Part shown: piece by piece, positions 17,904 through 27,529 of the stretch
Layout of the letters: every line of letters begins with the position of its first letter
Position numbering within the stretch: position 1 is the first letter of the stretch
DNA from: Novibacillus thermophilus
Lineage (GTDB): Bacteria; Bacillota; Bacilli; Thermoactinomycetales; Novibacillaceae
Direction: 5' to 3'
NCBI RefSeq assembly: GCF_002005165.1
Contig: NZ_CP019699.1
Location: 1,240,001 to 1,304,000 of the forward strand
Length of the DNA: 64,000 nucleotides
The notes under the pieces: generated by a model
Told to the model about the DNA's origin: nothing
Seen by the model: the letters and a program-made list of their open reading frames with translations, nothing else
Databases searched by the model: none
Program-made: the position numbers and the translations under genes

Positions 17904-18275
17904 ATGTTGGGCGTTCAAATTGCGCTTAAGCGCGTGTATGAAGAGGTCACCGACGATGACGGGGTCCGTGTACTCGTGGACAGGTTGTGGCCGAGGGGGA
18001 TCTCGAAAGGTGACCGGCGCATCGACGAGTGGTTTAAAGAAGTGGCCCCTTCCCACGAATTGCGTCGGTGGTTTCACAAACACGGCGACTTCGAGACTTT
18101 TGCCAAACGGTACAGACGGGAATTGGTCGAGGGGAACGAAGCGTCCGCCGCTTTAAAAAACTTGTGCCACCTGGCGAGAAGTGCGGAAAAGCTGACACTC
18201 GTCTTCGCCAGTAAGGATGAAACCCATAACAACGCCGTCGTCCTTCAGCGGGTGTTGCAAGACATTTTAGAATAG
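17904..18275 (+). CDS. DUF488 family protein
   Basis: A small protein of ~123 residues with the family motifs VLVDRLWPRGISKGD (N-terminal third), WFKEVAPSHELRRWF and the C-terminal TLVFASKDETHNNAVVL. DUF488 (YeaO-like) proteins are widespread, cytosolic and uncharacterised. AAGGAGG at 17892-17898 supports the ATG at 17904 over the GTGs at 17898 and 17901. It stands alone between divergent and convergent neighbours. Confidence 0.85.
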   Translation: MLGVQIALKRVYEEVTDDDGVRVLVDRLWPRGISKGDRRIDEWFKEVAPSHELRRWFHKHGDFETFAKRYRRELVEGNEASAALKNLCHLARSAEKLTLVFASKDETHNNAVVLQRVLQDILE

Positions 18276-18404
18276 ACCCTGATAGCGCGTCGTGACCCGA
18301 ACATACCGGGTAAAAATTTATCAGCGTGCGTGCGGAAAAGGGATGTCTGCAGACAATTTCCCGAAAAAGTGACCGTCTGAGGCAGCCTTTGAGGCGGATT
18401 CCGT

Positions 18405-19541
18405 CTAGTTCGTCATAACCGCCTCGCGGGTCGCATCGCCTTTTTTGCGCTGTTTCCGCGGCATTTTGTAGCGGGAAATGTTGAGTAAAATGCCGCTAAT
18501 CGCCATACACATGAGGAGAGAGGTTCCGCCGTAACTGATGAACGGGAGCGGCACACCCGTCACTGGAATGAGGGCTGTTGCCACTGCGATGTTGAGAAAT
18601 GCCTGGATGCCGATCAAAGTGACCAGTCCGATGGCGAGCAAAAACCCGAACTGGTTGGGGGAGCGGAGGGCGATCACAATGCCGCGCCATATAAACAACA
18701 AGTAGAGAAAAATGAGTCCGCTACTGCCGATAAACCCGAGTTCCTCTGCTATAATCGAAAAGATGAAATCCGTGTGGGCTTCAGGCAAGTACAGCATCTT
18801 CTGAATGCTGTTACCCAGTCCGACACCGGACCACCCTCCCGGTGCGATGGCGTAGAGCGACTGCACCGTTTGAAAACCGCTGCCCATCTTGTCAGCGAAC
18901 GGATCTAAATACGTCTCCAGACGCGTCAGGCGGTACCCCCTTAACAGTAAAAAGCCGATTAAAACCGGGACGGACAGTACTGCCAGCAGGAACAAATGGC
19001 GCAGGCGCGCTTTTGAACAGAAGACGACAGCCATGCACGAGACGAATAACATGAACGCCGAGCTGAAGTGCGGTTCCAGCACAATGAGTAAAAACAGTCC
19101 GCCAATAATGGTGAGGGGAGGAAACAGGCCGCGCCAAAAGGAATCGAGGCGGTCCTGTTTTTTGGAAAATATGTATGCAGCATAGACAACGGCCGTTATT
19201 TTTGCCAATTCTGACGGTTGAAATTGAAAACCGGGAAGAATAATCCAGCGGTGGGCTCCGCCGCGCTCCTCCATGAAGAAAACGGCGATTAAAAGGACGA
19301 CTGTGACGACCAGCATCGGCGCCATCAGTTTGCGGTACAGCGTAAACTTTACATTCATGGCGAAAAAGAGTGCAAACAGCCCTAATACGGCCGCAAGCAG
19401 CTGGCGTTTAAAGTAAAAGTAGCTGTCGTCAGTTTCGGTCATGGCGATGTAATAGCTGGAGCTGAACACCATGACGAGCCCAAACCCCACTAACAAAAAA
19501 ACGGTGAACAAAAGCAAAAAATCCGGTTTTCCGCGTGTCAT
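18405..19541 (-). CDS. SEDS-family peptidoglycan glycosyltransferase, FtsW-like
   Basis: A polytopic protein of 378 residues with ten membrane helices. SEDS motifs present include GFQFQPSELAKI, LEPHFSSAFMLF, the loop YLPEAHTDFIFSIIAEELGF and the C-terminal PVTGVPLPFISYGGTSL. SEDS proteins polymerise lipid II, partnered with a class B PBP. The sequence is closer to FtsW/SpoVE than to RodA (SSSYY near the N-terminus). Whether it serves division or spore cortex synthesis cannot be told from this window. It is divergent from a RodA-like gene 98 bp away. Confidence 0.88.
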   Translation of the reverse strand: MTRGKPDFLLLFTVFLLVGFGLVMVFSSSYYIAMTETDDSYFYFKRQLLAAVLGLFALFFAMNVKFTLYRKLMAPMLVVTVVLLIAVFFMEERGGAHRWIILPGFQFQPSELAKITAVVYAAYIFSKKQDRLDSFWRGLFPPLTIIGGLFLLIVLEPHFSSAFMLFVSCMAVVFCSKARLRHLFLLAVLSVPVLIGFLLLRGYRLTRLETYLDPFADKMGSGFQTVQSLYAIAPGGWSGVGLGNSIQKMLYLPEAHTDFIFSIIAEELGFIGSSGLIFLYLLFIWRGIVIALRSPNQFGFLLAIGLVTLIGIQAFLNIAVATALIPVTGVPLPFISYGGTSLLMCMAISGILLNISRYKMPRKQRKKGDATREAVMTN

Positions 19542-19639
19542 GTGTCATCCCCTCAAAACGTCCGACTTTGGACATTTTAACACAGGCAATTATATGATAG
19601 CATGATAAAGCAGACGAATCACGTGAAAGGCGATGCCCG

Positions 19640-20800
19640 ATGAACCGTAAGCGCGAACTGAAAATGCTCCGCTACTTAGACGTGCCCATATTGCTGATCA
19701 TTGTCGCATTAAGCGTGATCAGTTATACGGCGATATCGAGTGCCAAATTTTACGATCCGAGTTTTGCCGAAAAACAGTTAATGTGGTATGCAATTGGATT
19801 TGTCGCCATTTTGTTGTCGCTGTTAATCGATTACCGTCACATCGGTCAGTACGCGTACTGGTTGTACGGTTTGGGGATTGTCCTCCTACTCCTTTTGTAC
19901 GTGCCGGGAATCGGAATGGACCCCACCGATACGAAAGGGGCGCGTTCCTGGATGAATCTCGGAGTTACGCAGTTTCAGCCGTCTGAATTGATGAAAGTTT
20001 TTATCATTTTGGCACTGGCTAAAGTGTTGGCCGATACGAAGGAAGTCAGGATTAAGAGCGGGAAGGCCATTTTGAAAACGGCCCTCATTTTTGCAATCCC
20101 GTTCGCTCTCATTGTCAGTCAACCCGATTTAGGGACGGCTCTCATTTTTCTCGGCATCATCGCCAGTATGTTGTTAGTGGCGGGGTTGGACTGGCGCATT
20201 ATTCTCGTCCTTGTGCTCATAGCGGCGCTGGCCGTGGCAAGCGTGTTCTGGTTGTACTTTTACCACAAGCCCATTTTGGAAAAAGTGTTGGAGCCCCACC
20301 AAATTCACCGCATCGGTTCCTTTCTAGACCCGACCTCCGATGTGGACGGAAACGGCTGGCAAATTGTGCAGGGAATGATTGCCATCGGCTCCGGTCAGTT
20401 ACTCGGTAAAGGGTATCAAAACGGGACACAAACGCAAGGGATGTGGATACCAGAAGCCCACAATGACTTCATATTTCCAGTTATTGCCGAAGAATTCGGC
20501 TTCGTCGGAGCGAGTGTCCTTTTGTGCCTCTTTATTTACCTCGTTTACCGCATGGTGCACATTGCGCTGGCTGCCCAAGATTTCTTCGGCACGTACCTTG
20601 TAGCTGGCGTTATCGGCATGCTTGTGTTCCAAATTTACCAAAATGTCGGAATGACCGTTGGTTTGATGCCGGTCACGGGCATCAATCTGCCGTTTATCAG
20701 TTACGGGGGAAGTTCCCTCGTCTCGACCATGCTGGCGGTTGGACTCGTGTTGAATGTTGGGATGCGACGAAAAAAAATTATGTTTTACAGTGAAGATTAA
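19640..20800 (+). CDS. rodA: SEDS-family peptidoglycan glycosyltransferase, RodA-like
   Basis: A ten-helix membrane protein of 386 residues with VTQFQPSELMKV, VSQPDLGTALIF, the WIPEAHNDFIFPVIAEEFGF loop and PVTGINLPFISYGGSS. DSFL-like N-terminus (YLDVPILLIIVAL) and KGARSWMNLG fit RodA, the elongation-specific lipid II polymerase. The gene stands opposite the FtsW-like gene, sharing a short promoter region, which is not the usual Bacillus arrangement. Confidence 0.85.
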   Translation: MNRKRELKMLRYLDVPILLIIVALSVISYTAISSAKFYDPSFAEKQLMWYAIGFVAILLSLLIDYRHIGQYAYWLYGLGIVLLLLLYVPGIGMDPTDTKGARSWMNLGVTQFQPSELMKVFIILALAKVLADTKEVRIKSGKAILKTALIFAIPFALIVSQPDLGTALIFLGIIASMLLVAGLDWRIILVLVLIAALAVASVFWLYFYHKPILEKVLEPHQIHRIGSFLDPTSDVDGNGWQIVQGMIAIGSGQLLGKGYQNGTQTQGMWIPEAHNDFIFPVIAEEFGFVGASVLLCLFIYLVYRMVHIALAAQDFFGTYLVAGVIGMLVFQIYQNVGMTVGLMPVTGINLPFISYGGSSLVSTMLAVGLVLNVGMRRKKIMFYSED

Positions 20801-20918
20801 CCGTATGAATTCTCCCTTTCATGTAAACAATAATAAATGTAAGCCCTTAGCATGACATAACTTTTTCCACTTATACATCAAGGCGTTCCGCTTACCCTAA
20901 AGGCAGGAGGTGATCTCT

Positions 20919-21128
20919 TTGCCTGAGGTCTACTGCAGTGTCGCCAACTGTTTCTTTTGGGCAGAAGGAAACAAGTGTGACGCTGACGCCATCATGGTGG
21001 AAGTGAATGAGCATGCCGATCATCGCTTTAATGAAGAGGTCGGCGGAGAGATGGTCCACACGTCTCACCAGGATTACGCAAAACATTCCAGAGATACGTG
21101 TTGCCACACGTTTAAGCCAAGACAGTAA
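20919..21128 (+). CDS. DUF1540 domain protein
   Basis: A 69-residue Cys-rich protein with the DUF1540 core CSVANCFFWAEGNKCDADAI near its N-terminus and a second Cys pair (DTCCHTF) near the end. DUF1540 domains are small putative metal-binding modules common in spore formers. The TTG at 20919 has AGGAGG 8 bases upstream (20905-20910). A strong hairpin follows the gene. Confidence 0.85.
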   Translation: MPEVYCSVANCFFWAEGNKCDADAIMVEVNEHADHRFNEEVGGEMVHTSHQDYAKHSRDTCCHTFKPRQ

Positions 21129-21134
21129 CGATCT

Positions 21135-21165
21135 GCAAATTACCCCCGATGCGGGGGTAATTTGC
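21135..21165 (+). terminator. Terminator-like hairpin after the DUF1540 gene
   Basis: A perfect 13-bp stem (21135-21147 with 21153-21165) and 5-base loop lie just past the stop codon. The following bases are only weakly T-rich (CATTTC), but the stem itself ends in TTT. Confidence 0.75.
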
Positions 21166-21304
21166 CATTTCAAGCCGACTGTTAAGAGTAATGCCGCCAC
21201 ATTCGTCTCACAAGTTGAAGTTCCTTAAAACGGCATTCGATGACGGTTGTGTCATCTGGCACGTTTGATTGAGCGGAACGACGTTGTTGCAAGGAGGTTC
21301 TGCC

Positions 21305-23646
21305 GTGCCCGGTTTAGCACTGGCCACTCTCTCACCTTTTGCGATCGCTGTCACGACGCCCTGGGTGAACCGGCGATTTCGCTTTGTACATACCGGATGG
21401 TTCTTGCTTATCCTTCCGGCAGTGCTCTTTGGCTATTTTGCCTGTTTTCTGCCGCAAGTATGGCGTTTTGAAACGGTCACGCAACAAGTGAGTTGGATGC
21501 CGTCTCTCGGAATCAATTGGACGCTGTACTTGGACGGCTTGTCACTCCTCTTTGCTCTGCTCATTACCGGTATTGGGTTTCTCGTCGTCCTCTATTCCGT
21601 TTATTACTTGGCAAAGGACGAACCGCTGCATTACTTTTACGTCTATTTGCTCATCTTTATGGGCTCGATGTTGGGGGTCGTCCTCTCCGACAACTTGCTC
21701 GTGATGTACGTGTTTTGGGAATTGACGAGCATCTCCTCCTTCCTCCTCATCGGTTACTGGTACCACCGTAAACAGTCCCAGTACGGTGCCCAAAAATCGA
21801 TGCTGATCACCATCGCCGGCGGTTTTGCCATGCTGGCGGGCATTGTCCTCACCCATTCGGTGACGGGAACCTTCAGCGTGAGAGAAACGCTCCAACAGGC
21901 TGATGCCGTGCTCAGTTCTCCGTATTATGGGGCCATCTTGTCGTTGTTTTTGATTGGCGCATTTTCGAAGTCGGCTCAATTTCCCTTCTACATTTGGCTT
22001 CCCGATGCGATGGAAGCCCCGACACCCGTCAGTGCGTACTTGCATTCGGCCACCATGGTTAAAGCCGGCGTTTATCTCATGGCCCGCTTGACGCCCGTAT
22101 TGGGAGACACAAAACAGTGGTTCTGGTCCGTGACAGGCGTCGGTCTGTTCACCATGTTCTGGGCGGCGTTTATGGCAATTCGCCAGACAGATTTGAAAAG
22201 AATATTGGCTTTTTCCACTGTCAGCCAACTCGGGTTGATGATCGCCCTTCTCGGGTACGGGACAGAACTAGCCATTTTGGCGGCGGTATTCCACCTGTTG
22301 AACCATGCCACGTTTAAGGGGAGCTTGTTTATGGTCGCCGGTATTGTGGACCACGAAACGGGGACGCGGGACATCCGTCGTCTGGGGGATTGTACGCGCT
22401 GATGCCGGTGACGGCAGCTCTTGCGTTTATCGGTACTTTTGCCATGGCTGGCGTACCGCCGACAAACGGTTTCCTCAGTAAAGAAATGTTTTTCCAGGCG
22501 TCCGTCAACATGACGGAAGAGGTGTCGTGGCAACTGGTCTTTCCCATTGTCGCGTTTTTGGGCAGCATTTTCACCTTTATTTACTCCATGATGTTGTCGT
22601 TTCACGTGTTTACCGGGCAAGCCCAGTTGGAGAAACTGGAAAAGAAGCCGCACGAAGCGCCCTTAGGGATGTTGATACCCCCCGTCACGTTGGCCGTCAT
22701 GATCGTCGCCGTCGGGTTGTGTCCCGGCTTGGTGGCTAACAGTATTCTGGCACCCGTCGTGGAGGCGATTGTCCCCGGGTCGGAACCCGTTGTACACATC
22801 AGCCATTGGCACGGATTGAACTGGCCGCTGTTTATGACGATCGGAGTGTTGGGGATCGGGTTTGTCATGTTTCGCTCTCTCTCCCGTTGGCAGGCGGTCT
22901 ACAGAGCCTTTCCACCAATATTGTCCCTTAACAGTTTTTACGACAGTTGGCTTGACGGGTCGGAAAGGGTGCCCCGACAGGTGATGAACTGGCACATGAC
23001 AGGTTCCTTGCGCGATTACCTCGTGTACATGTTGACGTTTATAGTGCTTTTCGTCGGATACGTTTTCTTTGAGCAAAACGCCTTTTCCCTCATTCCGGAA
23101 AAGGCATCGCCCGTCAGCACGTACGAACTGTTATTGGCGTTGACGATGATAGCCGCTGCCCTTTACATTGCCGTGAGCGGCCACCGGATCAGGGCCATTC
23201 TCGCCCTTGGAGCCGTCGGTTTTATCGTCGCTCTGTTCTTCGTCAATTTCCGAGCGCCGGATTTAGCCCTCACCCAGCTTGTCATTGAAACGGTGACGAC
23301 GGTGCTGTTTTTGCTCTGTTTTTATCACTTGCCCCGATTGAAGCGCGAACGAAAGAAACGGCGTACCGCCGTCAGTCATCTGATCGTGTCCGTTGCGGTG
23401 GGTATTCTGGTGACGGCGTTGGCGTTGTCGTCTTTCAGCTCGAAACTGTTCGAGCCTATTTCAAGCTACTACGTGCAAAACTCTTATGAAGAGGCAGGCG
23501 GTTACAACGTGGTGAACGTCATTCTCGTGGATTTCCGGGGGACGGATACGATGCTGGAAATTTTAGTGCTCGGCATTGCCGGACTCGCTGTGTACGGGCT
23601 GGTAAAACTGCGTTTAACGGGGGGCGATGTCAATGAAAACAAATGA
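21305..23646 (+). pseudogene. mrpA: mrpA, Na+/H+ antiporter subunit A, interrupted by a one-base frameshift
   Basis: The largest Mrp subunit is a multi-helix protein related to NuoL in its first part (GAFSKSAQFPFYIWLPDAME, then VSAYLHSATMVKAGVYL), with an MrpB-like domain at the C-terminus. The frame starting at GTG 21305 (after AAGGAGG) ends at 22402 just after HETGTRDIRRLG. The expected continuation GLYALMPVTAALAF, then GVPPTNGFLSKE, is in the next frame to 23646. Adding one G to the run of five at 22384-22388 restores one protein of ~780 residues, the normal MrpA length. It may be a real mutation, slippage site or sequencing error; all other mrp genes are intact. Confidence 0.9.
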
Positions 23647-24055
23647 CCTCATCTTACAGACGGTTACGAAGGTCGTCTTGTTTATCATTCTCGTCTTTGC
23701 CGTCTTTATCTTAAATGCCGGTCACCATTCCCCAGGGGGCGGCTTTGTCGGGGGATTGTTGACGACCTCTGCTTTCGTGCTCCTGTCCCTCGCTTTCGGG
23801 ATGGAAACGGTCCAAAAGGCCGTTCCCGTCAATTTCCGTCATGTGATGGCCCTCGGCCTGTCGATCGCCTTTCTGTGCGGCATCGGTGCAACGGTACTTC
23901 AATACCCGTTTTTAACCCATGCTTTCGGGTATGTTCACCTGCCGCTTTTGGGCGAGACCGAACTCACGACGGCGCTCATTTTTGACATCGGCGTGTACTT
24001 GACTGTGACAGGTGCCACGATGACGGCGATACTCACAATTGGGGAGGACCGGTAA
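23627..24055 (+). CDS. mrpB: Na+/H+ antiporter subunit MrpB
   Basis: A 142-residue membrane protein with four helices and the conserved HHSPGGGFVGGLLTTSAFVL segment of MrpB/MnhB. It overlaps the end of mrpA by 20 bases (ATG 23627, with another ATG at 23633 better spaced from the GGGG tract). It is part of the hetero-oligomeric Mrp complex, which exchanges cytoplasmic sodium for protons. Confidence 0.93.
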   Translation: MSMKTNDLILQTVTKVVLFIILVFAVFILNAGHHSPGGGFVGGLLTTSAFVLLSLAFGMETVQKAVPVNFRHVMALGLSIAFLCGIGATVLQYPFLTHAFGYVHLPLLGETELTTALIFDIGVYLTVTGATMTAILTIGEDR

Positions 24056-24056
24056 C

Positions 24057-24395
24057 ATGGAATGGGTCATGTCTGTTGCCGCAGGAGTTTTGTTCGCTGT
24101 CGCGACGTATTTGATACTGTCCAAAAGCGTCTTGCGCGTTGTTCTCGGTTTATCGCTTATCTCTCACGGAGCTCACATTCTCTTGCTCACCATGGGCGGC
24201 TTAAAAAGGGGAGCTTCTCCTGTGCTCGACCAGGAATCGGCCGTTTATACAGATCCGCTGCCTCAAGCTCTCATCTTGACCGCCATCGTCATCAACTTCG
24301 GGGTAACCGCTGTGCTCCTCGTCCTCGCTTACCGCTCTTATCGAGCGCTTCAAACAGACGACTTGGAACAGTTTAAGGAGACACAGGATGAATAA
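24057..24395 (+). CDS. mrpC: Na+/H+ antiporter subunit MrpC
   Basis: A 112-residue, three-helix NuoK-like protein. It shows LGLSLISHGAHILLLTMG and DPLPQALILTAIVINFGVTA, the signature of MrpC/MnhC. The ATG at 24057 has GGGGAGG 9 bases upstream. It follows mrpB by one base and overlaps mrpD by 8. Confidence 0.93.
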   Translation: MEWVMSVAAGVLFAVATYLILSKSVLRVVLGLSLISHGAHILLLTMGGLKRGASPVLDQESAVYTDPLPQALILTAIVINFGVTAVLLVLAYRSYRALQTDDLEQFKETQDE

Positions 24396-25872
24396 CGTTA
24401 TTGTCTTTCCGGTCATTGTACCGCTTTTAACTGGCATATTACTCATTTTTTTGAAGGAGCGCGTCGGCGTACAGCGTGTCCTGAGTGCAGCCGGGTTATT
24501 TTTGAGCACAGGGATTGCGCTGTTTTTAGTCCGGCAAGTACCAGCAGAAGGGATTCAAACTTTGGCCGCGGGAAACTGGCCGGCACCGTTTGGCATCGTG
24601 TTTGTCGCCGACATGTTTGCCGTCCTGTTAATCCTCACCACGCACCTCGTCGGATTGGCCTGTCTCTTTTTCTCGTTTCGGGGGATAGGGGAAGGGCGCG
24701 AGCGACATTATTACTATCCGCTCTTTTTGTTTCTCGTCGGAGGCGTGTGCGGAGCTTTTTTAACGGGTGACGCGTTTAACTTGTTTGTCTTTTTTGAAGT
24801 CCTCTTGATCGCGTCGTACGCGTTAATCGCGTTGGGCGGAACGCGGCGGCAATTGCGGGAATCCCTTAAGTATGTCGTCGTCAATGTCGTCTCATCGACG
24901 CTGTTTCTGATTTCACTCGGCTTTTTGTACGCCGTGACTGGAACGCTCAACATGGCAGATTTGTCCGTGAAGGTCGCTGATAGCGGCCAGCCAGGCGTCC
25001 TCACGGCGTTGAGCGTCTTGTTTTTGGTGGTCTTTGCCATTAAAGCTGCGCTTTTTCCCCTTTACTTTTGGTTGCCGGACTCGTACGCCGCACCGCCGAC
25101 GCCAGTCGCCGCCCTGTTTGCCGGATTGTTGACCAAAGTGGGGGTTTACGCCATTTTTCGTTTCTTCACCCTTATATTTGTAAACGACACGCCCTTTACC
25201 CACACGATGATCCTCATATTTGCTGCGGTCACGATGGTCATCGGGGTTATCGGGGCCGTCGGTTCGGAAAATGTGAAGCACATATTAGCTTACAACGTCA
25301 TTAGCGCCGTCGGTCTCATACTCACGGGTTTAGGATTTTACAACGACGCGGGCGTCACCGGGGCTGTTTTGTACCTCGTACACGACATGATCATTAAAGC
25401 GTGCCTGTTTTTGTTGGGCGGTGTCATCGTGGGAATCGCAGGTACGGAGAAACTGGCGCATATGGGGGGATTGATCAAAAAGCATCCCCAGCTCGGCTGG
25501 TTGTTCTTCACTGCCGCCATGTCGTTGGCCGGTATTCCGCCGTTGAGCGGATTTGTCGGGAAGGTGCTGCTCCTCCAGGGAGGGATTCAAGCTTCGTCTT
25601 ACTGGGTGGTCGGTTTATCCCTCCTGGTGAGTTTACTCATTTTGTTTTCTGTCATGCGCATTTTTATATACGGGGTCTGGGGAGAGGAGCGGTTCCCCGC
25701 CGGAAAAAAAATGAGGGGAGACGGTGCGCTGCTTGCGCCCGCTGCCTTTTTGGTAGTGTTGTCCGTTGCCATCGGATTAGGGGCAGAAGGGGTTTATCCT
25801 TACATATCGCTGGCGGGAGAGCAGTTGATGGACCCGTCCCTATACATTGAGTCCGTAAATGTGAAGGAGTAG
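24388..25872 (+). CDS. mrpD: Na+/H+ antiporter subunit MrpD
   Basis: A 494-residue, NuoN-like protein with about 14 helices. Conserved proton-path segments include FFEVLLIASYALIALGG, the lysine helix VFAIKAALFPLYFWLPDSYA, and the HDMIIKACLFLLGGVI helix. With MrpA it forms the core transport module of the antiporter. Spacing to both neighbours is an overlap or zero, as expected for the operon. Confidence 0.94.
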   Translation: MNNVIVFPVIVPLLTGILLIFLKERVGVQRVLSAAGLFLSTGIALFLVRQVPAEGIQTLAAGNWPAPFGIVFVADMFAVLLILTTHLVGLACLFFSFRGIGEGRERHYYYPLFLFLVGGVCGAFLTGDAFNLFVFFEVLLIASYALIALGGTRRQLRESLKYVVVNVVSSTLFLISLGFLYAVTGTLNMADLSVKVADSGQPGVLTALSVLFLVVFAIKAALFPLYFWLPDSYAAPPTPVAALFAGLLTKVGVYAIFRFFTLIFVNDTPFTHTMILIFAAVTMVIGVIGAVGSENVKHILAYNVISAVGLILTGLGFYNDAGVTGAVLYLVHDMIIKACLFLLGGVIVGIAGTEKLAHMGGLIKKHPQLGWLFFTAAMSLAGIPPLSGFVGKVLLLQGGIQASSYWVVGLSLLVSLLILFSVMRIFIYGVWGEERFPAGKKMRGDGALLAPAAFLVVLSVAIGLGAEGVYPYISLAGEQLMDPSLYIESVNVKE

Positions 25873-26355
25873 ATGACAGTGGCAATGCAAGTGTTGGTGA
25901 ACCTCATACTGGCCTTCGTCTGGGCGTTTCTGAATAACGACTTGACTCCGGTGACATTTGCTGTCGGGTATGTGCTCGGGTTTGTGTTACTGTTCCTCCT
26001 GCGGCGTTTTCTTCCAGCGCCGTTTTACGGCAGGCGCATTGTGGCCCTCGTCGTGCTGATCGGTATTTTTTTGAAAGAGTTGATTCTGTCTAACATCGAT
26101 GTCATCAAACACGTGGCGAAACCGCAACAAGCTTTTACACCTGGAATTGTCGCTCTCCCGATCCATCTGCGTTCCCCGCGGGAAATTACGACCCTCGCCA
26201 ATCTAATATCGTTGACACCGGGAACGTTGAGCGTCGACGTATCCGTGGACAACTCGACTCTGTACATTCACGTGCTGGATATTTCCGCAGCGGAAGAAGT
26301 AAGTGACGACATCAAAAATACGTTTGAGAAACGGATTCGGGAGGTGACTCGATGA
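25873..26355 (+). CDS. mrpE: Na+/H+ antiporter subunit MrpE
   Basis: A 160-residue protein with two to three N-terminal helices and a soluble C-terminal part containing SLTPGTLSVDVSVDNSTLYIHVLD, the typical MrpE tail. AAGGAG lies 3 bases before ATG 25873 and 9 before GTG 25879, so the latter, or ATG 25885, may be the true start. It overlaps mrpF by 4 bases. Confidence 0.92.
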   Translation: MTVAMQVLVNLILAFVWAFLNNDLTPVTFAVGYVLGFVLLFLLRRFLPAPFYGRRIVALVVLIGIFLKELILSNIDVIKHVAKPQQAFTPGIVALPIHLRSPREITTLANLISLTPGTLSVDVSVDNSTLYIHVLDISAAEEVSDDIKNTFEKRIREVTR

Positions 26356-26621
26356 TCGACATCGTGTGTACAGTCAGTTTGAGTGCCTTGGCCGTCTCGA
26401 TTGCCGGATGTACGTACCGCGTCTTAGTCGGCCCCACCTTGCCCGATCGGGTCGTGTCCCTCGACACCATCGGCGTCAACTTGATCGGGGTCATTGGCAT
26501 TTTATCGATTAAGCTGGATTCGCTCACGTATTTAGACGCCATTCTGGTCATTGCCATATTGTCGTTTATTGCGACGGTTGCCTTCTCCAAGTTTTTGATA
26601 AAGGGTGTTATCGTTGATTGA
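26352..26621 (+). CDS. mrpF: Na+/H+ antiporter subunit MrpF
   Basis: An 89-residue, three-helix protein with the family motif RVLVGPTLPDRVVSLDTIG and the acidic YLDAILVIAILSF helix. It is a small structural subunit of the Mrp complex, sixth in the seven-gene operon. Confidence 0.93.
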   Translation: MIDIVCTVSLSALAVSIAGCTYRVLVGPTLPDRVVSLDTIGVNLIGVIGILSIKLDSLTYLDAILVIAILSFIATVAFSKFLIKGVIVD

Positions 26622-26967
26622 CCTGATCGTTAGCGGCCTTATTGTCGTCGGTGTGGTGTTCACTTTTTTCGGAACGGTTGGACTGCTCCGGTTTCCCGAC
26701 ATATACACCCGCATGCACGCTGTCACCAAAAGCTCGACTTTGGGGATCATGTGTATTCTACTCGGCTGTATGACCTACTTCATGGCCGAGCACGGTGTCG
26801 TCAGTGTAAAACTGCTGCTCGGGATTGTTTTTCTCTTCCTGACCGCCCCGGTTGGCGCGCACATGATTTCCCGCGCCGCCTACCGCACAGGCGTTCCCTT
26901 GTGGGAGCACAGTGTACAAGACGACTTAGCTGACGATGGAAAAAGGGGCCCGCGACTAACAGAATAA
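26605..26967 (+). CDS. mrpG: Na+/H+ antiporter subunit MrpG
   Basis: A ~117-residue, three-helix protein with GLLRFPDIYTRMHAVTKSSTLG and TAPVGAHMISRAAYRTGVPL, diagnostic of MrpG/MnhG. It overlaps mrpF. GTG 26605 and TTG 26614 are both possible starts; the latter is better spaced from AAAGGGTG. It ends the mrp operon. Confidence 0.93.
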   Translation: MLSLIDLIVSGLIVVGVVFTFFGTVGLLRFPDIYTRMHAVTKSSTLGIMCILLGCMTYFMAEHGVVSVKLLLGIVFLFLTAPVGAHMISRAAYRTGVPLWEHSVQDDLADDGKRGPRLTE

Positions 26968-27011
26968 GCCTTCCTGCTTAAGCGCAAATTAACACCAGGG
27001 AGTGATTTCAC

Positions 27012-27467
27012 GTGTACCGACGCCAAGTGCTCACATTTGCTCTAATGTATACGTGTTGTGCCATCTTAAACGGATGTGATCCCGTCTTGGAAGAGCGTAA
27101 ACGAAACGGGTTGGAAGTAGAGCCGTTCGCTCCTCGCGAGTACATTCGGGTCCGGCAAACAGAAGAGGCGCCTTCGTTTGCAGAGGAGTTGCACGAGTGG
27201 GTAGAAGCCATGGAACAAGTGGAAGACGCCGTACTTGTAGAGCGCAGCAGGAAATTGTACGTTGGCGTGTTGAGCTCCGGCGATTTGGCCGTGGAAACAG
27301 AGCAAAATATGCAGGAATTGCTGAGAAGCTGGGTCAACCAGCCGGAAGTGGAAGAAGTGTACGTAACGTTCGACACGGATGTAGCGGCCGAGCTGATGTC
27401 AAATCCTGACATAGTTGAGGATGAAATCTCACCGCACGGATGGATATTGCTTGAAGCGCAAAAGTGA
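27012..27467 (+). CDS. Putative YhcN/YlaJ-like lipoprotein
   Basis: A 151-residue protein with a short signal peptide and lipobox-like LNGC (Cys ~22). The mature part is acidic and contains VEDAVLVERSRKLYVGVLSS, which resembles the repeated hydrophobic strand of YhcN/YlaJ spore lipoproteins, but similarity is weak. Two clearer YhcN/YlaJ proteins occur at 28538 and 62253. The GTG start follows GGGAGTG. Function unknown; spore or envelope location is an inference. Confidence 0.55.
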   Translation: MYRRQVLTFALMYTCCAILNGCDPVLEERKRNGLEVEPFAPREYIRVRQTEEAPSFAEELHEWVEAMEQVEDAVLVERSRKLYVGVLSSGDLAVETEQNMQELLRSWVNQPEVEEVYVTFDTDVAAELMSNPDIVEDEISPHGWILLEAQK

Positions 27468-27529
27468 TTTTCGATTTTTAAAAAAGCTGATAAAATAGAT
27501 AAAAAAGCTGACGGGGAGAGATGGGAGCG

